From Bacteroidia bacterium (GTDB taxonomy: Bacteria; Bacteroidota; Bacteroidia; AKYH767-A; OLB10): DNA of 6,555 bases. Every line of letters starts with the position of its first letter. Position 1 is the stretch's first letter. The translations under genes were made by a program, and so were the position numbers. Positions 1 to 5,084 of the stretch are shown piece by piece. The stretch spans positions 1 through 6,555 of the forward strand of contig JANWID010000164.1 in NCBI GenBank assembly GCA_025450095.1. Direction: 5' to 3'. Below the pieces are notes generated by a model. It was given only the letters and a program-made list of their open reading frames with translations, had not been told where the DNA came from and did not search any database.

Positions 1-1125
1 AATATTTTTAAGAACATATTTTATATAGGATACATTACAAGTTCATTGTTGGAAGAAGGGGAAATAATTTGCGGTAAACATGATGCACTTATCAGCGAAG
101 ATGTTTTCTACCGAATTAATGGAATTGAAAGGAAAAAACCACAAGGATGGAATGTTGTTAGAGAACATGAAGAAATGCCACTGAAACCTTCGGTTAGGTG
201 TGGAAACTGTGACCGGCCGCTAACAGGCTACAAAACTGGTACGTATTTTTACTATAAATGTCCGAATACTGGCTGCGGAGTCAATATAAGAAACAAAAAG
301 CTGCACGATTTATTTACAACCGAGCTTTCCAAATTTTCAATAACCGAACCTTTATTTCCACTAATTAGGACTCAATTGGAAGCTACTTATTGGATGCTTC
401 ATGACAGTGAAGTTGTAAGAGAGAAACCGATGAAGGATGAACTAACGCGCCTTAAAAACGAACTGAAAACGATGGAATATAACCATGTAACCAGTAAAAT
501 CACTCCTGAGCTTTTTCAGGAGTTCTCCACAATTCACAGACAGAAAATCAGTGAAATTGAAGCAAGTCTTGGAACTGTATCCCGAGACAGTTCGAACTTG
601 GAATCTATGCTTGAAAACGCATTGAAATTGGCTTCTAATCTATTGAATATATGGCAATTATCGGATTTTACCGGTAAAGTCAGACTTCAAAAACTCATCT
701 TCCCGGAAGGAATGCAATACGACCGAGAAAATGTGGCAGTTCGAACTCCTAAAATAAATCCAATATTCACCGCAATTACCTCAATTTCAGCAACTAATGT
801 TGGATTAGAAAACTCCTCTTCTGGCGACCAATCCGAAAAATCGCCTCAGTTATACCTAACCTTCTCCAGTTCGAACTATTTTTTCAGGCAATTGGAGGTA
901 GTAAATACGCAAATGATTGATTTTAAGCGCGAATACCCACAGGTCTGGCATGATGGAAAGGTGAGTTACCTGAATCAAGTGACTGGGAGGACGGAGACCG
1001 CAGTATTCCGGTATACTTCAAATCACACTATGGTGTTGCCGGAACCGGGGGATTTGAGTCAGGATTTATTCCGCAGTGGGATTGGGGTGATGAGTGGGGG
1101 TACGGAACAATGGGCGCGGAAATGA
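1..1125 (+). CDS. Large serine recombinase, 5' end outside the window
   Basis: The frame is open from base 1, and its first residues (FYIGYITSS... then GKHDALISEDVFYRI) are the end of the 'Recombinase' domain of large serine recombinases, so the catalytic resolvase domain lies upstream and the TTG at 46 is not a real start. A recombinase zinc ribbon follows: CGNC at residues 67-70 of the visible part and CPNTGC at 87-92. Next comes a charged coiled coil (about residues 140-200), then the family's conserved end, LQKLIFPEG...RTPKINPIF, ending near base 768. Such enzymes integrate and excise mobile elements by cutting att sites through a serine-DNA link. Family members usually stop soon after the 'FPEG...R(T)P' block; here about 118 more residues follow, the last 65 with richer GC and little resemblance to a recombinase, so the true end may have been lost by read-through into foreign sequence. 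The identity is firm; activity cannot be judged. Confidence 0.9.
   Translation, partial: NIFKNIFYIGYITSSLLEEGEIICGKHDALISEDVFYRINGIERKKPQGWNVVREHEEMPLKPSVRCGNCDRPLTGYKTGTYFYYKCPNTGCGVNIRNKKLHDLFTTELSKFSITEPLFPLIRTQLEATYWMLHDSEVVREKPMKDELTRLKNELKTMEYNHVTSKITPELFQEFSTIHRQKISEIEASLGTVSRDSSNLESMLENALKLASNLLNIWQLSDFTGKVRLQKLIFPEGMQYDRENVAVRTPKINPIFTAITSISATNVGLENSSSGDQSEKSPQLYLTFSSSNYFFRQLEVVNTQMIDFKREYPQVWHDGKVSYLNQVTGRTETAVFRYTSNHTMVLPEPGDLSQDLFRSGIGVMSGGTEQWARK
588..877. repeat. Three exact copies of CAGTTCGAACT
   Basis: The 11-mer CAGTTCGAACT, whose last ten bases AGTTCGAACT are a perfect palindrome, occurs exactly at 588-598, 737-747 and 867-877, and I found it nowhere else in the window. 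Copies 1 and 3 are read in the same codon phase (Ser-Ser-Asn), copy 2 in another (Val-Arg-Thr), so protein repetition does not explain the shared bases. They could be protein-binding sites, perhaps for the recombinase or a regulator, but chance or codon bias is not excluded. Confidence 0.5.
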
Positions 1126-1163
1126 AAAGATGTACTGTTCTGCTTGTCAAAATCCGGAATTGA
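954..1163 (+). other. Possible remnant of a second reading frame overlapping the recombinase tail
   Basis: A frame different from that of the recombinase is open from just after a TGA at 951-953 to a TGA at 1161-1163 (69 codons). It encodes an aromatic- and Gly-rich peptide with segments such as GDRSIPVYFKSHYGVAG and FIPQWDWGDEWGYGTMG, which reads more like a folded protein than the overlapping recombinase frame does. It has no start codon near its beginning. One reading is that this is the 3' end of a gene joined to the recombinase by an old insertion or deletion. I recognise no family. Alternatively it is a chance open frame under a genuine recombinase extension. Confidence 0.25.
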
Positions 1164-1180
1164 ATTCAGCTCCTTAAAAC

Positions 1181-1312
1181 ATGAGTTGTGAAGATAATTT
1201 TGACCCCTGGATGCGTGACAAAAATATTTTTGATTTCCACACCTTTAAAATCATGTTAATGCCTACCTTAGATCGTACCAATTGGTTAAAGTGGAGATCA
1301 GATACCACTTAA
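1181..1312 (+). CDS. Doubtful 43-residue ORF
   Basis: An ATG at 1181 opens 43 codons ending in TAA at 1310-1312. The product begins MSCEDNFDPWMRDKNIFDF and is rich in Asp, Trp, Phe and Met, a composition not unlike a genuine small protein or a fragment of one. There is no ribosome binding site, no recognised family, and the candidate promoter at 1199-1232 lies inside it, so at most one of the two is likely to be real. It may be decayed sequence from the recombinase side of the region. Confidence 0.2.
   Translation: MSCEDNFDPWMRDKNIFDFHTFKIMLMPTLDRTNWLKWRSDTT
1199..1232 (+). promoter_or_regulatory. Candidate Bacteroidota-type promoter (TTTG-N22-TATTTTTG)
   Basis: TTTG at 1199-1202 is followed after 22 nt by TATTTTTG at 1225-1232. 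This matches the -33 TTG / -7 TAnnTTTG arrangement known for the Bacteroidota housekeeping sigma factor, at the long end of the usual spacing. Transcription would begin near 1238 and give a leader of about 130 nt before the 40-residue micro-protein. In AT-rich DNA such matches arise by chance, so it is a candidate only. Confidence 0.35.
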
Positions 1313-1366
1313 AAAAAACGGGGCGTACCGAAGAGCCTTCCATTCGGAATTAAATTTAATAAATTG

Positions 1367-1489
1367 ATGAGCAAACAAACATCAAAACCTGCAAGTGCTC
1401 CCAGCAGACCTCAAAATGCACCAAGTACTACTGGCAACCCTTCCGGACCAGGACGTGGTAATAATGCACCGCGACCAAAAGGAAAGTAA
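1367..1489 (+). CDS. 40-residue Pro/Gly/Asn-rich basic micro-protein
   Basis: An ATG at 1367 opens 40 codons to a TAA at 1487-1489. The product starts MSKQTSKPASAPSRPQNAPS and ends NNAPRPKGK. It has eight prolines, is rich in Ser, Gly, Asn and Ala, carries several Lys/Arg and no acidic residue, and has no hydrophobic segment, so it should be an unstructured, strongly basic, soluble peptide. The low-complexity pattern and absence of rare, erratic codons suggest selection rather than a random frame, and the even spread of Pro (positions 8, 12, 15, 19, 25, 28, 35, 37) looks deliberate. It sits between a candidate promoter and an intrinsic terminator, as an independent short transcript would. Possible roles are a nucleic-acid-binding peptide, a leader peptide for the following operon, or an orphan gene. 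No function is known to me. Confidence 0.5.
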   Translation: MSKQTSKPASAPSRPQNAPSTTGNPSGPGRGNNAPRPKGK

Positions 1490-1527
1490 AAAGTAGTCCA
1501 TGCAGATCTACTAAATGATCTAATTCT

Positions 1528-1582
1528 CAGGGAATCCCTGTTGTGAGCTGTACGGAAGTGAAATTCAATTTCAGCTTTCCCT
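1528..1582 (+). other. Cluster of inverted repeats, possible structured RNA
   Basis: Several complementary arms are packed together: CAGGG/CCCTG at 1528-1540 (loop AAT), AGGGAA 1529-1534 with TTCCCT 1577-1582, AGCTG 1546-1550 with CAGCT 1572-1576, and the perfect 7-bp inverted repeat TGAAATT-C-AATTTCA at 1559-1573. The 1529/1577 and 1546/1572 pairings can nest into one longer stem whose 3' arm is continuous, while the local hairpin at 1528-1540 is an alternative to it. This fits a structured 3' UTR or small RNA between the micro-protein and the terminator. It was found by eye and no folding energy was computed. Confidence 0.3.
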
Positions 1583-1613
1583 CATTTGCAACGTTATGGA
1601 ATCCTTTTCCAAG

Positions 1614-1646
1614 CAGCCGGTCTTCGCGAGGCCGGCTGTTATTTTT
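1614..1646 (+). terminator. Rho-independent terminator
   Basis: CAGCCGG at 1614-1620 pairs with CCGGCTG at 1632-1638, giving a 7-bp GC-rich stem around an 11-nt interior that can partly pair (TC with GA around TTCGC). A G-U and an A-U pair can lengthen the base. It is followed directly by TTATTTTT (1639-1646). This is the strongest regulatory signal in the window. It lies 125 nt after the micro-protein stop and 56 nt before the four-gene operon, so it either insulates the operon or attenuates read-through into it. Confidence 0.78.
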
Positions 1647-1701
1647 GAAAATTAACCGTCTAAAGAATTCAATTATTTAAATAGCATTATTAAAACAAGC
1701 T

Positions 1702-2514
1702 ATGTCCTCAAAAAATAGAATCATTGATGTTTGCAAACTTTGTCTCCAGGAAAAAGAACTCTTGGAATCTCATATTATGCCACGTCAAGTATATAAGCAA
1801 TCGGGACTTTTAGCTAAATATGAACCCATAAAAGTAATTAATGCGACACGTGATAAAGTGGAAACTATTACAGATCGGACTTTTGATGGTGTTAAATACA
1901 GTTTATGCTGCAAGTCTTGCGAAAATATTATGGGAACTTATGAATCTTACTTCGGTAGTGTGTTTTATCAACCTACAATAGCGAAATCACTTGGTATAAC
2001 TGTCGCAGAAAAATCTTGGGAGGATGATATGCTTCGTCAATACACTGGTTTAAATTATACTTACATCAAACTATATTATCTCTCAATTTTTTATAAAATG
2101 TCAATATCAAATCACAAAGAGCATTTGGATATGACACTTGGAGAAAAACACAATGAGATTATTCGGAAACTAGTTTTGAATGGCGATCCAGGGTCTGATG
2201 AAGCGTATAAAATTATGAGAATACGACCCATTACTAGGGAGAAAGGAAAAGGTATTATGTTTCCATTAAAATTGAACAGACTTGAAAATAATCAGGGTTA
2301 TTACTGGCTTGGGTTTTTTGGTGCTGGACAAATAATGTTCAAGGTTAGTTCCAATGGTGTAATTCCATATAATCTGAATTCGATGTTTGAAGAATTCCGG
2401 ATCAAACCAGATGGTACCATGACCGAATGGTTGATGGAGGACAACAAATGGAAGCGGTTAACATATGATTACATTGAGTCTATTGAAAGGCAAGCAAAAA
2501 GGATTAAAATCTGA
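1702..2514 (+). CDS. HNH-like treble-clef zinc protein, first gene of the TIR/DUF2971 operon
   Basis: The 270-residue product carries an N-terminal zinc-binding module: C11-x2-C14, then SHIMPR with H24, then C70-x2-C73-E74. This resembles the HNH/treble-clef layout (CxxC...H..P...CxxC), but the residue before the central His is Ser rather than Asp, and the usual CxxCH ends as CxxCE, so classical HNH nuclease activity is uncertain. Bacterial proteins with the same 'CxLC...SHIxP...CxxCE' signature are common among accessory genes. The rest (about 90-270) is mixed alpha/beta with no family I recognise, and there is no signal peptide or membrane segment, so it should be cytoplasmic. The ATG at 1702 follows an A-rich leader without a Shine-Dalgarno, usual in Bacteroidota, and the zinc motif starts ten residues later. 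It ends 2 nt before the TIR gene. Possible roles: nucleic-acid or phage-component sensor, variant nuclease, or scaffold. Confidence 0.9.
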   Translation: MSSKNRIIDVCKLCLQEKELLESHIMPRQVYKQSGLLAKYEPIKVINATRDKVETITDRTFDGVKYSLCCKSCENIMGTYESYFGSVFYQPTIAKSLGITVAEKSWEDDMLRQYTGLNYTYIKLYYLSIFYKMSISNHKEHLDMTLGEKHNEIIRKLVLNGDPGSDEAYKIMRIRPITREKGKGIMFPLKLNRLENNQGYYWLGFFGAGQIMFKVSSNGVIPYNLNSMFEEFRIKPDGTMTEWLMEDNKWKRLTYDYIESIERQAKRIKI

Positions 2515-2516
2515 AC

Positions 2517-3251
2517 ATGGCAGAGGTATTCATAAGTGTGGAGACAAAAAATGATTTGTCATTAGCCTCAACATTAAAAGAGTTGTTGGAAGACACAAAC
2601 GAGTTTAAAGTTGAAGTCATAGTTAGAGGAGATCATCCAAACCGTGAAATAGACGAACTTATAAAAAATAAAATCAGTTCTTGCAAATACTTCATTCCAA
2701 TTCTGACTGAAATATCATTATCAAATCAATGGGTGAATCAAGAAATAGGATTTGCAGTTGCAATGGATAAAGACATTTGGCCACTATTCGAGACAAAAAT
2801 ATTAAAACAAATCAATGGCTTTTTGAATTTAAGAAAGGTTTTTCATCATAAACATGGATTTCATAAATTACCCATTAGCTATGGTATGACTGTAGAAGAT
2901 TTAATGAGAATTGATGTAAATTCATTGGAATCCTTTATGAATGCGGCAGGCGAACTTATTAAAGATCTTTTGCAACTGGAATCAATCATCATCCTTGAAG
3001 GAGTGGACCAGGAATTACTAAAAAAATGGTTGAAAAATGCAATTCTTTATACAGATAAGGATCATGGATTTTTATTCATGGATAATACTGTATTTCCAAT
3101 CCAAGATCTTGAATCAGTGCTTTTATTAAAGAAATATACAACTAACATGGCCGCAGATCAGTATCGGCAATTACCCAGGCATAAAACTGGGAAGGCTATT
3201 CATATTCGTCCACCACAACCTGAACCCGAAAACATTTTTAAATCACAATAA
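2517..3251 (+). CDS. TIR-domain protein, probable NAD+-processing effector
   Basis: Residues 1 to about 110 form a TIR domain: first strand EVFISV (3-8), a BB-loop region around RGDHPNREI (37-45), strand KYFIPILTEISLS (57-69), then N-Q-W72-V-N-Q-E76, matching the W-x3-E signature in which Glu is the catalytic residue of bacterial and plant TIR NADases. Bacterial TIR proteins cleave NAD+ or convert it to cyclic ADP-ribose-type signals, often killing or arresting phage-infected cells. The C-terminal half (about 115-244) is not TIR; it contains likely helices (about 136-160 and 163-175) and ends in a Pro-rich tail, and I recognise no domain. It could sense infection, oligomerise, or bind a partner protein. 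The protein is soluble, with no signal peptide or membrane segment. It starts 2 nt after the zinc protein and ends 1 nt before the first DUF2971 gene, so it is certainly co-transcribed. Catalysis is inferred from E76 only. Confidence 0.93.
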   Translation: MAEVFISVETKNDLSLASTLKELLEDTNEFKVEVIVRGDHPNREIDELIKNKISSCKYFIPILTEISLSNQWVNQEIGFAVAMDKDIWPLFETKILKQINGFLNLRKVFHHKHGFHKLPISYGMTVEDLMRIDVNSLESFMNAAGELIKDLLQLESIIILEGVDQELLKKWLKNAILYTDKDHGFLFMDNTVFPIQDLESVLLLKKYTTNMAADQYRQLPRHKTGKAIHIRPPQPEPENIFKSQ

Positions 3252-3252
3252 A

Positions 3253-4077
3253 ATGGTTTTACACAAATTTCACTCCATGAACATTTACCTTGTTGAACTT
3301 CTGGCAAGGAATGCCCTTTTTTGCGCTCCACCGAAAAAGCTCAACGACCCATTCGATTGTTTTGTGAACATGAATATTCATGCAATTGAATATTATATTC
3401 GCACTCCTAATTTTAATGGTCATGATATAACAGACATATTAGAAAATTATCGAAAGTTGAAGCCATGGCAGGATTTTGATGACGAGAAAAAGAAAAAACA
3501 AATTGATGTACAACTAGATGATGAAGGATTGGCCATGACTTTGGGAGCAGATATGGAGATGCAAAGTAATTTTGTTAATGATATCATAGAAAAAACGGGA
3601 ATAGGTGTGTGTAGCTTTGTAAAGTTAGAAGAAGATGATACAAACTTGATGATGTGGGCACACTATGCCAATAACCATAATGGTGTTCGATTGGGGTTTA
3701 ATTTTAACGAGGATACAGGTGTAAAGGATAAATTACGTCCAGTAAGATATGAGCCGTTCATTTTTACATTGGGTACTCGACCTTTGGAAGAAGCATTTTA
3801 TCATAAATTGAAGTATTTTGAAGGTGAAAATGAGGTTAGAGTAATAAATGACATACCATACCTATTTTTTGATAAAAAGAGCTTGAGAGAAATTACATTC
3901 GGAATGAATGCATCTCCCAACCAGGCATATTCAATTATGGAGATTACTAAAGGTCTTGGGTATGAATGTAAGTTTTATTTCATGAGAAAGACCGCAACAG
4001 GCATGGAGCGTACTGAATTTATGACGCAAGAAGAATATGATAAAATGATGACAGATGAAATACCAAAGGTTGAATGA
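3253..4077 (+). CDS. DUF2971 family protein, first of a tandem pair
   Basis: The 274-residue protein shows the DUF2971 landmarks in order: an N-terminal HKFHSMN strand (4-10), LNDPFD (30-35), GVCSF (118-122), MMWAHYANNHNGVRLGF (133-149), YFEGENEVRVI (188-198) and an EITFGMN strand near residue 213. Its length is normal for the family. DUF2971 proteins are widespread in bacterial accessory genomes and have no established biochemical role. There is no signal peptide or transmembrane segment. Between residues 50 and 110 is a charged, probably helical insert. Compared with the second copy it reads CSFVK where that one has VSFSK, so one Ser of the motif is missing. The gene begins 1 nt after the TIR stop and overlaps the next gene by four bases (ATGA at 4074-4077), which implies coupled translation and a shared complex or pathway. 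An ADP-ribosyltransferase-like fold is my speculation, based on the ENE at 192-194. Confidence 0.92.
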   Translation: MVLHKFHSMNIYLVELLARNALFCAPPKKLNDPFDCFVNMNIHAIEYYIRTPNFNGHDITDILENYRKLKPWQDFDDEKKKKQIDVQLDDEGLAMTLGADMEMQSNFVNDIIEKTGIGVCSFVKLEEDDTNLMMWAHYANNHNGVRLGFNFNEDTGVKDKLRPVRYEPFIFTLGTRPLEEAFYHKLKYFEGENEVRVINDIPYLFFDKKSLREITFGMNASPNQAYSIMEITKGLGYECKFYFMRKTATGMERTEFMTQEEYDKMMTDEIPKVE

Positions 4078-4985
4078 GTAAATCCATCAATCGTGTTTAC
4101 AAATATCATCGCATCAATGAACATTTGATGCAATTATTTTCATTAAACTCATTTTATTGTTGTACGTTTACAGAGCTAAATGACCCGCTTGAAGGTAAAA
4201 TTGAAATTAATGAAATATTCTTGAATAATTTATTTGAACACCAAGGGAATTGGGAGTGTCAGAATCCCCATTACACACTATGGAATGAATTCTTGCACGA
4301 AGGAGAAAAAGATCATGAAGCTTATGGGCAATTGGATTTTCATAAACCAAGGCTTCATACCGAGGATTTAGGAGAGATATCATATAAGGAAAAAGTAAAT
4401 GTCATTCTTTCATCTCCAAAATTGAAGAAAATATTTACAGAGGTATTGTTAAAGGAATATAATTACCGTGTTGTTAGCTTTTCAAAATTCGATGGTGATG
4501 AAAAAGGAAAGGAAAAAGAGAAACTCATGTGGTCGCATTATTCTGGTGCCGCAAAAGGTGTTCGTCTAACATTTGAATTTCCGATACCAATGGAAACAAA
4601 TTTTAGTGACTTTGTTCCAATCAAATTTGTACCAGCATTGTATGATAATCAACCACCTCAATTAATTACGGAAACCGAATTATTAAATTGTTTTCGATTT
4701 AAATATGAAATATGGAATTATGAAAACGAATACCGTATATTAATCCGGAATCAAATGAGCATTGGTTTCCAACAATCGTATTTAAAAGAGGTGACATTTG
4801 GCCTGAACGTTGAGCTGAAGGATGTTATATCAATAGTTCGGTTGTGTAAGTTATTACAATACGACTGTGATTTTTTAAAAATGAAATATATTGGTGGTGA
4901 ATTGAAAGAAGATCCAATTAAATCGTCGGAAATAGACGCTTATGTAGATCACCGAGATGAAACTGCTTTTAGAATCGAGATTTAA
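4074..4985 (+). CDS. DUF2971 family protein, second of a tandem pair
   Basis: The 303-residue product repeats the DUF2971 landmarks: VYKYHRIN (8-15), LNDPLEG (35-41), VVSFSK (133-138), LMWSHYSGAAKGVRL with W153, H155 and Y156, NYENEYRI (215-222) and EVTFGLN after it. It aligns with its neighbour along the full length but with low identity, so the pair is an old duplication or came in as two separate subfamilies. It keeps the complete SFS triplet that the first copy lacks. Its start is fixed by the ATGA overlap and by AAAGG at 4065-4069, one of the few Shine-Dalgarno-like sites here. No export signal or membrane segment is visible. As the last gene of the operon it may partner the first copy as a heterodimer, or one copy may be active and the other regulatory. 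Function unknown. Confidence 0.92.
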   Translation: MSKSINRVYKYHRINEHLMQLFSLNSFYCCTFTELNDPLEGKIEINEIFLNNLFEHQGNWECQNPHYTLWNEFLHEGEKDHEAYGQLDFHKPRLHTEDLGEISYKEKVNVILSSPKLKKIFTEVLLKEYNYRVVSFSKFDGDEKGKEKEKLMWSHYSGAAKGVRLTFEFPIPMETNFSDFVPIKFVPALYDNQPPQLITETELLNCFRFKYEIWNYENEYRILIRNQMSIGFQQSYLKEVTFGLNVELKDVISIVRLCKLLQYDCDFLKMKYIGGELKEDPIKSSEIDAYVDHRDETAFRIEI

Positions 4986-5084
4986 TGATTGAATATATTA
5001 TAATTGAATTAGTAATCATACTTTGAAAACCAGCTGAAATTGCAGCAAAATAATTTTCCACAATACAATATCTCATTGGAAATA

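Noticed and set aside
46..48. TTG as start of the recombinase gene
   Set aside because: The frame is open to base 1 and the residues before it belong to the conserved recombinase domain, so the gene begins outside the window.
1289..1310. Hairpin AAGTGG/CCACTT followed by a run of A
   Set aside because: On the + strand it is followed by A, not T, and on the - strand the T run comes before the stem, so it is not a terminator in either direction; 6 bp with a 10-nt loop is weak.
1640..1647. TATTTTTG as a -7 promoter element for the operon
   Set aside because: It matches TAnnTTTG but there is no TTG at the proper distance upstream, and it is the U-tract of the terminator; kept only as a remote possibility.
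1126..1701. Retron, CRISPR array or tRNA/att site in the non-coding stretch
   Set aside because: No reverse transcriptase, no regularly spaced repeats and no tRNA-like cloverleaf or CCA end could be seen.
2517..3251. Calling the locus Thoeris on the basis of the TIR gene
   Set aside because: There is no ThsA-like SIR2/SLOG or other known Thoeris effector next to it, and the TIR protein has its own unrelated C-terminal part.
3253..4985. Reading the two overlapping genes as a classic toxin-antitoxin pair
   Set aside because: They are homologous to each other and both of enzyme-like size, unlike the small unrelated partners of most toxin-antitoxin pairs.
5040..5042. TTG as start of the RCC1-repeat gene
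   Set aside because: The ATG at 5085 gives a clean signal peptide at the N-terminus; the TTG would add 15 polar residues in front of it.
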